Positions 1 to 6,896 of a stretch of DNA of 64,000 bases are shown in pieces. Both the position numbers and the translations under genes were made by a program. The stretch comes from a virus, in IMG/VR virus record IMGVR_UViG_3300022907_000005, positions 1-64,000 of that record; one strand, given 5' to 3'. The stretch's first letter is position 1. Each line of letters begins with the position of its first letter. Below the pieces are notes generated by a model. The model was not told the DNA's origin and did not search any database. It worked only from the letters and a program-made list of their open reading frames with translations.

Positions 1-6
1 CTATGC

Positions 7-19
7 GGGCAAAAGGCCC
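7..19 (-). terminator. Small GC hairpin after the first gene
   Basis: GGGC (7-10) pairs with GCCC (16-19) across a 5-nt loop, just downstream of the stop of the 56-aa gene on the minus strand. The window edge hides whether a T-run follows, so terminator activity is only a guess. Confidence 0.3.
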
Positions 20-23
20 AGTG

Positions 24-194
24 TTACCACCAGACCTCTTTTACTTTCTTATCGCTTTTGACAACAAGAACTGGCTTGTCTTGAGCGATGTTATTTATAC
101 GCCGATAGTAGATTTTATCCATATCAGAGAATTTTACGCCGTCAAAATCAGACTTTAGATTTAAGACGGCGAAGTCACCCTTAGCTTGGTTCAT
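24..194 (-). CDS. Small hypothetical protein, 56 aa
   Basis: A short minus-strand frame begins MNQAKGDFAVLN and ends KKVKEVWW. Its ATG (192-194) lies inside the last codons of the 111-aa gene upstream, a 14-nt overlap of the kind used throughout this genome. A purine-rich GAAGAGG sits about 12 nt before the start. The product is basic, with no recognised domain and no membrane segment. It reads as a real small phage gene because of the overlap and because it fills the space, but no family is recognised. Confidence 0.5.
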   Translation of the reverse strand: MNQAKGDFAVLNLKSDFDGVKFSDMDKIYYRRINNIAQDKPVLVVKSDKKVKEVWW

Positions 195-516
195 TGATTA
201 CTGGAGCCTCTTCAGTTTGAGTAGGGATAGCAGACACAACCGTGACTGCTGGTTTACGAGGACGCGCACTAGTGACACCACGATACGCAACACGGGCAAC
301 CGCCTCACGCTCTTCAGGAGTCTTGGGGAGTCCTTGTTCTAACATCCACGCAGCAGCTTCAATGCGCGTCATGGGTGATGGGAGTGCAACAAAGTTGACA
401 CCTGTGTTGCTCTTTAGCTTTTTGATACGACCTATAAGATCGTTGCCGAAACGTGCCTTAGTGACACCTTTTTCAGTTACTGACAAGCCTGCGACTGTGA
501 ATGTTTGATTTGACAT
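181..516 (-). CDS. Hypothetical protein, 111 aa
   Basis: This protein of unknown function is first behind a strong sigma70 promoter (549-577), so it is probably expressed early. The central part (about residues 25-80) is basic, with KARFGNDLIGRIKKLKS and EEREAVARVAYRG. The C-terminal 25 residues are Pro/Thr/Val-rich and look disordered. No catalytic motif, signal peptide or transmembrane segment is visible. It could be a small host-takeover protein of the early class, but that is inference from promoter and position only. Confidence 0.65.
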   Translation of the reverse strand: MSNQTFTVAGLSVTEKGVTKARFGNDLIGRIKKLKSNTGVNFVALPSPMTRIEAAAWMLEQGLPKTPEEREAVARVAYRGVTSARPRKPAVTVVSAIPTQTEEAPVINEPS

Positions 517-548
517 AATGTTTTACTCTCAATTGTTTAATATAGTAT

Positions 549-577
549 ATTATAAGCGATTTTGGTGATTAAAGCAA
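549..577 (-). promoter_or_regulatory. Early-type sigma70 promoter, cassette copy 1
   Basis: On the minus strand, TTGCTT (572-577), a 17-nt spacer and a perfect TATAAT (549-554) precede the 111-aa gene. GGTGA and TCACC flank the -35 region and could pair. The sequence closely matches the second cassette at 1006-1034 and shares the same upstream repeat. Confidence 0.8.
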
Positions 578-592
578 CCTTTTTTTCACCCG

Positions 593-613
593 TTTTTAGA
601 ACCTTTTGTTATA
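593..613 (-). repeat. 21-nt direct repeat upstream of early promoter, copy 1
   Basis: The 21 nt here are identical to 1060-1080. On the minus strand both read TATAACAAAAGG then TTCTAAAAA. Copy 1 overlaps the last codons and the stop of the 65-aa gene; copy 2 is intergenic. Confidence 0.8.
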
Positions 614-793
614 AGAATCTGACCCGTTATACTCAATATAATCGATAAATCCTCTCCCAAATAACGACAGGGTGTACTCGGAATGAATACCTGTAACGAT
701 AGAAGTGCCTTCTTCATCACCGAAGAAGTCCAGGATCTCTTGTATAGCTACAAATTCGACGATAAACCCCTTGCTATTACTGACTTCCATCAT
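596..793 (-). CDS. Hypothetical protein, 65 aa
   Basis: This small acidic protein starts MMEVSNSKGFIVEF. Its ATG overlaps the TGA of the 61-aa gene (ATGA), with AGGAGAG a few bases before, so the two are translationally coupled. No known domain, signal or membrane segment is seen. Its final codons lie inside the repeated promoter-cassette sequence (593-613), so the C-terminal residues NKRF may have been supplied by cassette insertion. Function is unknown; early expression is inferred from the promoter at 1006-1034. Confidence 0.6.
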   Translation of the reverse strand: MMEVSNSKGFIVEFVAIQEILDFFGDEEGTSIVTGIHSEYTLSLFGRGFIDYIEYNGSDSYNKRF

Positions 794-975
794 GCATACT
801 CTCCTAGATACTGACGGGTGATCTCTTCCAAGGTCTTTTCAAACCCAACCAATTCAAGCCTTGATAGACTCGGCGGTCCTGCAGCAACCTCAAAGTTGCC
901 TATTTTCGACATTAGTGCCTGGCGCACAAATCTTAGCTGACTTTCAGACAGGGATAACTCTATTTGCTCTTCCAA
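790..975 (-). CDS. Hypothetical protein, 61 aa, TTG start
   Basis: This frame starts with TTG (973-975), 7 nt after a good AAAAAGGA ribosome site. It is the first gene behind the promoter at 1006-1034. The product is mostly helical by composition (LSESQLRFVRQALMSKI, then LEEITRQYLGEYA) and acidic, with no recognised domain. It overlaps the next gene by 4 nt (ATGA). It may be a small protein-protein regulator; that is a guess from size and timing. Confidence 0.6.
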   Translation of the reverse strand: MEEQIELSLSESQLRFVRQALMSKIGNFEVAAGPPSLSRLELVGFEKTLEEITRQYLGEYA

Positions 976-1005
976 AACGATTCCTTTTTCTCAATTTCAG
1001 AGTAC

Positions 1006-1034
1006 ATTATAAGCGGTATTGGAGCTTAACGCAA
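1006..1034 (-). promoter_or_regulatory. Early-type sigma70 promoter, cassette copy 2
   Basis: TTGCGT (1029-1034), a 17-nt spacer and TATAAT (1006-1011) on the minus strand. The -35 box is one arm of a perfect 7-bp inverted repeat (1028-1034 with 1042-1048), so the promoter sits at the foot of a stem-loop, like the promoter early stem-loops described in T4-type phages. Confidence 0.85.
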
Positions 1035-1048
1035 CCTTTTTTTGCGTT
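1028..1048. repeat. Inverted repeat containing a -35 box
   Basis: AACGCAA (1028-1034) and TTGCGTT (1042-1048) form a 7-bp stem with a 7-nt loop. The right arm on the minus strand is the TTGCGT -35 box. It could terminate transcripts from upstream or modulate the promoter. Confidence 0.75.
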
Positions 1049-1059
1049 ATTTTCGATGT

Positions 1060-1080
1060 TTTTTAGAACCTTTTGTTATA
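1060..1080 (-). repeat. 21-nt direct repeat upstream of early promoter, copy 2
   Basis: Identical to 593-613. Here it is non-coding, 36 nt after the stop of the 254-aa gene. With 1031-1043 (also repeated at 574-586) and the promoter core, it defines a duplicated promoter cassette of roughly 75 nt. Confidence 0.8.
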
Positions 1081-1115
1081 TGCTTATAACCTAATAGAAT
1101 CAATAACTTAGGTGT

Positions 1116-1880
1116 TTAGTACCCGCTAGACCACTCAGAAAACTCATTTTCCTTGACCAAAACAAGGTTAAATGTGCCAGTGATAACCGCCGCACCAGTA
1201 CCAGCAGTAACTCTTAGGTCAACATCAGTCTTCTCCGCGAGTGTGACTGGGATACCAAAGATATATTCATACTGACCGCCATATGTTGCGCCCTTGTGCA
1301 TTGTTCTGAATACACCATTTGGTTCTCGCATGAGCAATCTAGATTTGATAGGAGAGTTAGCACTACCAGCGAATTCATAATGCATCACTAGCCCTAGGTA
1401 TCCTGCTGGAACAGTATAGACACCCATAAGTGTCTGCCCCTCACCCGCATTGATCTGAGCGACTTTGATCCCTACAGCAGAGCCGTAATGTGCTGAAACA
1501 TCCCCTACTTCTTGTTGTGAAGAAGTGTTGTACATTCTAAACAATCTAATATAAGTGTTTTGAGATGCTACAGCGGTTATTGTTGGGTCAGTAGCGTCAA
1601 GGGTGACTGTCTCTGATTGTATATTGAAGTCTGCATCAAGACCCTCAATAAAGAGTGTAATGCCCGCATCATCTGCATCATCTGATTTGAGATATACATT
1701 TGCGGCACCGAGATCCCATGTAGTAGCCCACGGATATAAAGAAGAACCGTCCCAAACAGTTTCTTCTACGCCATTTGCCGGAGCAGTGTTTCCGGCAAAT
1801 TTGTGAATGTGGATGGCATTGCGGAGTTTACCTCTCGCAAGGTGTACTCTCCAATCGTCACCAAATAGAAACGTAGACAT
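1116..1880 (-). CDS. Virion-type beta-rich protein, 254 aa
   Basis: The product is beta-strand rich, low in Cys and full of Gly/Thr/Val, as phage structural proteins are. Motifs such as YTVPAGYLGLVMHYEFAG (about residues 157-174) and GTGAAVITGTFNLVLVKENE near the end resemble repetitive beta-sandwich proteins of marine myovirus virions. Its start overlaps the stop of the EF-hand gene (TAATG), so it shares the late promoter at 2246-2253. No enzyme motif is visible. A structural or head-decoration role is inferred, not shown. Confidence 0.6.
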   Translation of the reverse strand: MSTFLFGDDWRVHLARGKLRNAIHIHKFAGNTAPANGVEETVWDGSSLYPWATTWDLGAANVYLKSDDADDAGITLFIEGLDADFNIQSETVTLDATDPTITAVASQNTYIRLFRMYNTSSQQEVGDVSAHYGSAVGIKVAQINAGEGQTLMGVYTVPAGYLGLVMHYEFAGSANSPIKSRLLMREPNGVFRTMHKGATYGGQYEYIFGIPVTLAEKTDVDLRVTAGTGAAVITGTFNLVLVKENEFSEWSSGY

Positions 1881-2221
1881 TAGTTTTTACCGTTTTGATA
1901 TGCATTCGCACCGAAGAATGCGGAGACTAATGCTGCAATAGCAACAAAGTAGGTAGGTGCTATGTCACCTATGATCTTAGCCGCAGAATCTAGGCCGAAC
2001 AGTGAGGTGCAGAAGATGCCGAATGGGTAGAGTAGCATGCCAAATAGAGCGAACCAAGTCATCTTACGCATCGCATCCCGTTGTGCGTCTTCGTCTTCTA
2101 GCCGCTTTTTCTTGGCGTCTAAATCTAGCGCATACTCTTCAGCAGAAATATGTCCGTCGCCATTAATATCAATCTTATCGGCGACTGCTTTATCTACTGT
2201 GACTTGTGTTTCTTCTGACAT
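1880..2221 (-). CDS. EF-hand membrane protein, holin candidate, 113 aa
   Basis: Residues 18-29 read DINGDGHISAEE, a canonical 12-residue calcium-binding EF-hand loop with acidic residues at positions 1, 3, 5 and 12. A charged helix (about 30-50) leads to two hydrophobic segments (about 52-75 and 83-105), predicted to span the inner membrane. Small two-helix membrane proteins beside spanins are often holins, and this gene lies directly in the lysis region, so a holin or holin regulator is plausible. The gene follows a late promoter (2246-2253) with AGGAG before ATG. The calcium motif is unusual for a holin; an alternative is an unrelated virion or membrane protein. Confidence 0.6.
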   Translation of the reverse strand: MSEETQVTVDKAVADKIDINGDGHISAEEYALDLDAKKKRLEDEDAQRDAMRKMTWFALFGMLLYPFGIFCTSLFGLDSAAKIIGDIAPTYFVAIAALVSAFFGANAYQNGKN

Positions 2222-2245
2222 GCTACTCTCCTAAAATAGTTTAAC

Positions 2246-2253
2246 TATTTATA
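2246..2253 (-). promoter_or_regulatory. T4-type late promoter
   Basis: Exact TATAAATA on the minus strand. Using T4 spacing, transcription starts near 2240, giving a leader of about 19 nt that contains AGGAG before the EF-hand gene at 2221. Confidence 0.85.
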
Positions 2254-2833
2254 AAATTTGAGAGTTTACCTTTCGATGTCCGTTCCATGCAGCGAAGCCG
2301 CCGATTCGCAGTGCCCAATATGCAAGATTGTTCAGGAAGTGAAATCCATTCTGTTCAATACCGATGTCACGGAACAGCGCGTCAGCCTCTTTCTGTGTCA
2401 TTGGCGCAGAAGTTTCTTTCTTACCTTTCTTCAGAAGCACGGTGTATTTGTAAACATAGTCATGCACTAAGCCGCCTATGAGCAACACGCCTGTGGGTGA
2501 CAACCAAGATGCTAGAAACTTGGGAACAGAGGCACCGTCGAATACGAAGCCCTTAGGCACTACATAGTTTTCACCGTTGACTGAGAAGTTCCAGTCTTTA
2601 GCAATTTCCCACTTGCGAGTACCAAGAAGCCATAGCTTAATCGCACCCCAGAATCCTTTACCTGCTGTCTCAATTGTGACAGGTTTCATACTAGGCATTT
2701 CTTTAAATGATAACCCTACAATATCTTCTTCTTGGTCAACACCAAATAAGTTGATAACCCAGCCCGTTAAAATCAGGACTCCTGCGATGGTGAATTGCCA
2801 CCATGTTACTAATTGATCGACGATGAATTCCAT
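2249..2833 (-). CDS. DUF1353-type protein with N-terminal membrane helix, 194 aa
   Basis: Residues about 14-32 form one hydrophobic helix. The downstream domain carries FVFDGASVPKFLASWL and GLVHDYVYKY, which match the DUF1353 family found in many phages. The conserved Asp, His-Asp and Tyr suggest an active or metal site, but the family's function is unknown. It sits between the o-spanin gene and the EF-hand protein with TAATG coupling to the o-spanin stop, so it is likely expressed late and may act at the envelope. A lysis or superinfection role is inference. Confidence 0.7.
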   Translation of the reverse strand: MEFIVDQLVTWWQFTIAGVLILTGWVINLFGVDQEEDIVGLSFKEMPSMKPVTIETAGKGFWGAIKLWLLGTRKWEIAKDWNFSVNGENYVVPKGFVFDGASVPKFLASWLSPTGVLLIGGLVHDYVYKYTVLLKKGKKETSAPMTQKEADALFRDIGIEQNGFHFLNNLAYWALRIGGFAAWNGHRKVNSQIL

Positions 2834-3234
2834 TATTGCTTCTCCTCTATTGTTTCAGTTTCTTTTGGTTTGCGTTCAATTGCACCTTCGTAGTATGCTA
2901 TGATCGATTTTTGCTGTTCCATATATCGTCGGATCTCGGCAATATTCAGAGCCAGAGTTTCATACGATCTTACACTGAAGGCGTAGAACACCCACTCTTG
3001 TCCGTTATCTTTCTTATATGTTTTTAGGAATTCGTCCCAGTTTTCTTCAGTCACCACATAGATTTGTGGGTGATTAAGATCTACTGGCTTAGGAGAAACT
3101 TGTAGAGGAATCTTGTTCTCGACAAACTTAGTCTGGATGACAACCTCTGGTTCAGGTGGTTGTCTATTTAGAAGTGAGCAGCCGCTAATTACTGGTAGTA
3201 GTAGAAACAGCGCCGCTGATAGTTTCAATGTCAT
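2833..3234 (-). CDS. Outer-membrane spanin lipoprotein (Rz1-like), 133 aa
   Basis: The chosen start (3232-3234) begins MTLKLSAALFLLLPVISGC, a lipoprotein signal with lipobox VISGC. AAGG stands upstream of that ATG. After cleavage the Cys would be acylated and anchored in the outer membrane, leaving a roughly 114-aa periplasmic domain. The gene start lies inside the i-spanin gene in another frame (3185-3234), the classic embedded or overlapping Rz/Rz1 arrangement. With the i-spanin it would bridge and fuse the two membranes at lysis. It is longer than lambda Rz1, as in other T4-like marine phages, and has an acidic tail. Confidence 0.75.
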   Translation of the reverse strand: MTLKLSAALFLLLPVISGCSLLNRQPPEPEVVIQTKFVENKIPLQVSPKPVDLNHPQIYVVTEENWDEFLKTYKKDNGQEWVFYAFSVRSYETLALNIAEIRRYMEQQKSIIAYYEGAIERKPKETETIEEKQ

Positions 3235-3583
3235 CCCATACCTTCTTTGTAGCGTTGTTGACTCGCTTTTCAATCATCCCAGGCTTCTTCAGACTGAGTA
3301 GTGAGAGATCATGCCGTTGTAGTTTGCCTCGAAGTTTATCAGTATATACTTCAGCTTCTTGTAAATTCACTTGCAATTCAGAATTACGCTCACCCATTTC
3401 AACAGCGAATTCCTGCGCTTGCTCTAATGCTTTTTGATTTTCTTCGGCAACAATCTTCAGCTTCACATTGTTCTCGCGTAGAGTTTCAATGCGTTGTTTC
3501 ATATCATTGTACTCCCGATACACGCCGAAGCCGACGGTACCGAGTAAGCCGAATATTAAAATGAATGCATAAAGTTTAATCAT
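3185..3583 (-). CDS. Inner-membrane spanin (Rz-like), 132 aa
   Basis: One N-terminal transmembrane helix (about residues 3-22, FILIFGLLGTVGFGVY) is followed by a long charged coiled coil (about 25-100, with IETLRENNVKLKIVAEENQK). This is the layout of an i-spanin: anchored in the inner membrane with a periplasmic coiled coil that joins the o-spanin. The overlap with the lipoprotein gene supports the call. The late promoter TATAAATA at 3589-3596 places the predicted +1 on or next to the ATG, so a nearly leaderless late mRNA is possible; otherwise the gene depends on read-through from gp41. Confidence 0.8.
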   Translation of the reverse strand: MIKLYAFILIFGLLGTVGFGVYREYNDMKQRIETLRENNVKLKIVAEENQKALEQAQEFAVEMGERNSELQVNLQEAEVYTDKLRGKLQRHDLSLLSLKKPGMIEKRVNNATKKVWDDIETISGAVSTTTSN

Positions 3584-3588
3584 GACTG

Positions 3589-3596
3589 TATTTATA
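3589..3596 (-). promoter_or_regulatory. T4-type late promoter before the spanins
   Basis: Exact TATAAATA on the minus strand, ending 5 nt before the ATG of the i-spanin gene. By T4 geometry the start site coincides with the A of ATG. Confidence 0.75.
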
Positions 3597-3600
3597 ACTG

Positions 3601-4989
3601 CTAAACTTTGATACTCGAAAAATCGCCTAACCGACTTCCGAATGCGCCTTTGTCAAAAGCAGGACCTGGATCAGGCTGACCAGAGTCATGTATTGTCTGT
3701 TGAACCGATTCATCTAAGTCATACAGTCGCATTTTTCCTCTATCAATGCCTAGCATGAACCGCTTGTTTGTCGTAGGATCGCTGTATCGATTCTTCAATT
3801 GCTTGACCATTAACTGATTCATCTGCTCCAATTCTTCAGTGCTTATCAGAGCGAACATCAAGTCAGCAGTAGCAGGCAATCCGAATGATTCAGATGTATC
3901 TGTCAGTTCCACGTCACTATTAGCGTAACCGCTGCGTGTAGTCTGTGTAGCAGTCACTATAGGCACATTCGCCTCTACAGCAAGCCCTCTAAGCTCTTCA
4001 GCAATCGATTTGATGATAGTATAGCTGTTCGCAGCAGTACCCGCTCTGAACCTACTACTCGCGCAGATATTCAGATAGTCAATAAAGATTATATCAGGCG
4101 TGAAATTTCGCTTGATCTTTAACTCATTAAGTAAAGCCTTGAAGTGCCCTGCGTGTGCTGATGCAGTAGGGTATTCTTTGATCACTAAACGCCCATCGAT
4201 CTTACCGCTAATCTTACTGATTCGATCATCGAACATTTTCTTCGGCATATCTTTGAGATCCTGAATCGGGATGTTCATCATGTTCGCATCGATACGTTCA
4301 GCGATTCTTTCTTCTGCCATTTCTAATGTAATGTAAAGTACGTTCTTGCTTGCCGAGATTGCAGCCGCTGCCATATGACACATGAACAATGACTTACCCA
4401 CACCAGTGCCTGCAAGTGCTACGTTTAACGTCTTATTAGATAACCCACCCTCAGTGATCTTGTTGAAGTACTCTAAGTCAAAAGGAACTTTCTCCTCCAG
4501 CCTATGATAGAAATCATATCGATCATCAGCATTTTCAATGTAGTCATGACCTACGTTTGTGTCAAAGCCTACTTGCAATGCCTTTTGAAGCAAGCTAGGT
4601 AATGCATCAGGACCCATCTCTTTGTTTGTGCCATCGATAATTTGAATGCTGTCCATGATAGCATTGTAGATCGCTTTGTCTTTACAGAAGTTTTCAGTCT
4701 GATCCAAGAGCCAAGCCATGTCAGCTTCACGATCAACTTGAAGTCCATTGATTGTAGACTCACATTTCAAATAGATATCTTCAGACACCGATTTGTTATC
4801 TTGCAGGGCAATTAGCAGCGCACCTTTTGTCGGTGTGCCATTGTATTTCTCTACATACTCTGCGATAGTCTGGAATATCTTTCGATGCTCCATATCACTA
4901 AAGTATTCGTCGCGCATGAAAGGAATGACTTTCCTAACATACTCTTCATTGTCAATCAGATTCGCTAAAATCTGTGTCTCTATTCTCAT
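3601..4989 (-). CDS. 41: Replicative DNA helicase gp41 (DnaB-like)
   Basis: This is the DnaB-family hexameric helicase that unwinds the phage fork 5' to 3' on the lagging strand and works with primase gp61 (not in this window). The Walker A motif is GTGVGKSLF (about residue 194), and the Walker B region is DIIFIDYLNI. ATQTTRSGY and the Arg-rich segment near KNRYSDPT fit RecA-like helicase motifs. Length (462 aa) is close to T4 gp41 (475). Its start overlaps a 55-aa zinc protein, and it belongs to a minus-strand run with uvsX and gene 43. Confidence 0.93.
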   Translation of the reverse strand: MRIETQILANLIDNEEYVRKVIPFMRDEYFSDMEHRKIFQTIAEYVEKYNGTPTKGALLIALQDNKSVSEDIYLKCESTINGLQVDREADMAWLLDQTENFCKDKAIYNAIMDSIQIIDGTNKEMGPDALPSLLQKALQVGFDTNVGHDYIENADDRYDFYHRLEEKVPFDLEYFNKITEGGLSNKTLNVALAGTGVGKSLFMCHMAAAAISASKNVLYITLEMAEERIAERIDANMMNIPIQDLKDMPKKMFDDRISKISGKIDGRLVIKEYPTASAHAGHFKALLNELKIKRNFTPDIIFIDYLNICASSRFRAGTAANSYTIIKSIAEELRGLAVEANVPIVTATQTTRSGYANSDVELTDTSESFGLPATADLMFALISTEELEQMNQLMVKQLKNRYSDPTTNKRFMLGIDRGKMRLYDLDESVQQTIHDSGQPDPGPAFDKGAFGSRLGDFSSIKV

Positions 4990-5119
4990 ATGCCCACTGC
5001 TCTTTTATCTGTTCAATGCAAGGTTCGCACAAATATGTGCGAGCGTCTTCAATGTCATTATTAAAACACATTGCAGGATCATCTGCAAGTATTTCATTAC
5101 CGCAACGGTCACAGTGCAT
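4952..5119 (-). CDS. Small two-CxxC zinc-ribbon protein, 55 aa
   Basis: The frame starts MHCDRCGNEI and contains CDRC (residues 3-6) and CEPC (residues 31-34), the two knuckles of a zinc ribbon or rubredoxin-like site. The remaining residues are acidic. It overlaps both neighbours: its start lies in the end of the 112-aa gene and its stop inside gene 41. GGAGG precedes the ATG. Small zinc ribbons in phage replication clusters often bind nucleic acid or partner proteins, but no specific role can be given. Confidence 0.65.
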   Translation of the reverse strand: MHCDRCGNEILADDPAMCFNNDIEDARTYLCEPCIEQIKEQWAYENRDTDFSESD

Positions 5120-5447
5120 TATCTGCCTCCATCAGTGGAACATCGTCTCCCTCATCGTAATACAGTTTCGACCGTGAAACTAAAGTATCGTGTGCATCCA
5201 TCACAGAGTCCGTTGCAGGACTAAACTCTGTTGTGATGCAATCTTCAAATGTAGACCACAGTCTCTCAAATCGCATTTCATACAGCTCCTTCATTCCCAA
5301 CAGCATGTTGGCAATACGATCTGAATACTCTGCGGGCATATCAGAAAATCTAGGACTATCTAGAATAGCCTCTAACAACATATCAACATCAGAGGTGACG
5401 TTCCAACACTCCATGATGTGCTGTTCTAAATCAAACCTGTCCTTCAT
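5109..5447 (-). CDS. Conserved hypothetical protein, 112 aa
   Basis: The start MKDRFDLEQHIMECW at 5447 is preferred because GGAG stands 7 nt upstream; a longer start at 5462 lacks a good site. The product is helical and acidic, with LLEAILDSPRF and RIANMLLGMKELYEMRF. No known motif is found. It lies between uvsX and gene 41, overlapping both sides, which suggests a replication- or recombination-linked accessory role. In T4 the helicase loader or primase genes lie near here, but the sequence does not resemble them. Confidence 0.65.
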   Translation of the reverse strand: MKDRFDLEQHIMECWNVTSDVDMLLEAILDSPRFSDMPAEYSDRIANMLLGMKELYEMRFERLWSTFEDCITTEFSPATDSVMDAHDTLVSRSKLYYDEGDDVPLMEADNAL

Positions 5448-6519
5448 TTTCCATCTCCACATTTATGTTGTATGCATTATTGATATCGTCCGCACTTACT
5501 TCATCCGTCATTATATCACTACCTGAGATTAAGTATCGCCTCTCAATCCAAGCACTAAACGAAGAATCAGTCAATACAGGAAGCCAGAAGTCTTTGCTAT
5601 AAGTTTCCTTAGTTCTATACTTCTTGCTTTCAGCGCCGTCTCTTGCAATCTGATACCATCCATTGCTAGGCTTGACAACGTGACCTGACTCTAACGCCAT
5701 GTCCAACAAACCTGACCACTTGCTGATACCACCATCAAATTTCACCTCGACAGGGATCTTTGATTTCTCTCTGACAAACCTAGACTTTTCAACATTGATG
5801 ATGAAGTTGTAGCCTACTACATCAGCGCCTTGCTTCTCCTGCTGTCTACCTATGATGAAGATGTTATCCGCAGAGTAGTAGATACCTGTGCCACCTGATA
5901 CAATATCTTTAGGATACAAACCAATCTCTTTGTATGTGTGATTGATAACAACAGCAGGGATGTCCTTGATAGTCAAGTGAGGCGTGATCATTCTAAACAA
6001 AGATTTCATTTGCTTTGCGCGTGTCATATCTGCAACAGACTTACCTTCTAGCGCATCATCAACCTCTTTCTTAGATGCTAAGTTACCAACAGAGTCAATA
6101 ATTATAATCACACGGTCACCGCGCTCCAAGCCATTCAACTGCGACATTACATCGTGCTTTAGCTGTTCGATATCGGTAATAGGAGTATGTACAACACGAT
6201 CGGTGTCGATGCCAAAACTATTGAAGTAAGCCTGAGGTGCACCGAACTCAGAATCGTAAAAGAGAACGACTGAATCTTCATATTTCTCCATATAAGATTT
6301 TGCAAGCAGCATGGCAAATGCTGTCTTGAAGTGTTTAGAAGGACCTGCGAAAACCGTCAGACCTGGTACTAACCCGCCATCTAGTTTGCCACTCAATGCA
6401 ACATTAAGTGCAGGCACCGCAGTTTGAATCAAATCTTTCGTGCCGAAAAATTTAGATTGTGTTAGAATGCTCGACTCTTTGATTGTCGAATTGCTTTTTA
6501 ATTTATCTAATATACCCAT
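5431..6519 (-). CDS. uvsX: UvsX recombinase (RecA-like)
   Basis: UvsX coats ssDNA and drives strand exchange for recombination-dependent replication and repair. Walker A appears as GPSKHFKTAF (about residue 59), the variant typical of T4 UvsX, and Walker B as RVIIIIDSVGNL. Later RecA-core segments include VVINHTYKEIG and GGTGIYYSADN. Length 362 aa is slightly below T4 UvsX (391). Its mediator UvsY and helicase UvsW are in the window at 33043-34976. It abuts mazG (6519) and overlaps the next gene. Confidence 0.93.
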   Translation of the reverse strand: MGILDKLKSNSTIKESSILTQSKFFGTKDLIQTAVPALNVALSGKLDGGLVPGLTVFAGPSKHFKTAFAMLLAKSYMEKYEDSVVLFYDSEFGAPQAYFNSFGIDTDRVVHTPITDIEQLKHDVMSQLNGLERGDRVIIIIDSVGNLASKKEVDDALEGKSVADMTRAKQMKSLFRMITPHLTIKDIPAVVINHTYKEIGLYPKDIVSGGTGIYYSADNIFIIGRQQEKQGADVVGYNFIINVEKSRFVREKSKIPVEVKFDGGISKWSGLLDMALESGHVVKPSNGWYQIARDGAESKKYRTKETYSKDFWLPVLTDSSFSAWIERRYLISGSDIMTDEVSADDINNAYNINVEMENEGQV

Positions 6520-6896
6520 TAAGAATCTCCTTCTTTTACGAAAACACCATCGACCATCTTACCTCTACGGTCTTTGATGTCATTATACGCTACACTTAGA
6601 CAGTCTGTCAATGACACATTGTTCCGTTCGGCAATGTTAATCAGCACGACCATACAGTCACCGATGTCATCTCTAACATCATTACCTTTACATACATTGT
6701 CACTAAGTTCACCTACCTCTTGGATCAATTTACAGACTTGATCTTTGTCTGTAGCTCCGTCGATGAGATTTCTATCTCGGTGCCATTGTTTTGTTGCGCT
6801 CACTAGCGCGATTAATCTTTCACTTTCATTCATTTGAGCAAGTCCTTTTAAGTTGCCGCGAATCATCATCAAAATTCTACGTTCATCATTTGTCAT
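6519..6896 (-). CDS. mazG: MazG-type nucleotide pyrophosphohydrolase, 125 aa
   Basis: The motifs LIQEVGELSDNV and VRDDIGDCMVVLIN give the acidic Glu/Asp clusters that bind magnesium in the all-alpha NTP pyrophosphohydrolase family. Such enzymes hydrolyse (d)NTPs or (p)ppGpp-related nucleotides, and phage copies are thought to tune nucleotide pools. The start at 6896 is chosen because it overlaps the gene 43 stop as ATGA with AGGA upstream; the longer frame runs into the polymerase gene. Substrate cannot be read from sequence. Confidence 0.8.
   Translation of the reverse strand: MTNDERRILMMIRGNLKGLAQMNESERLIALVSATKQWHRDRNLIDGATDKDQVCKLIQEVGELSDNVCKGNDVRDDIGDCMVVLINIAERNNVSLTDCLSVAYNDIKDRRGKMVDGVFVKEGDS

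Noticed and set aside
4793-5224. Plus-strand frame opposite gene 41 and its neighbours
   Set aside because: Antisense to conserved helicase codons; the composition is not protein-like and the minus-strand genes explain the region.
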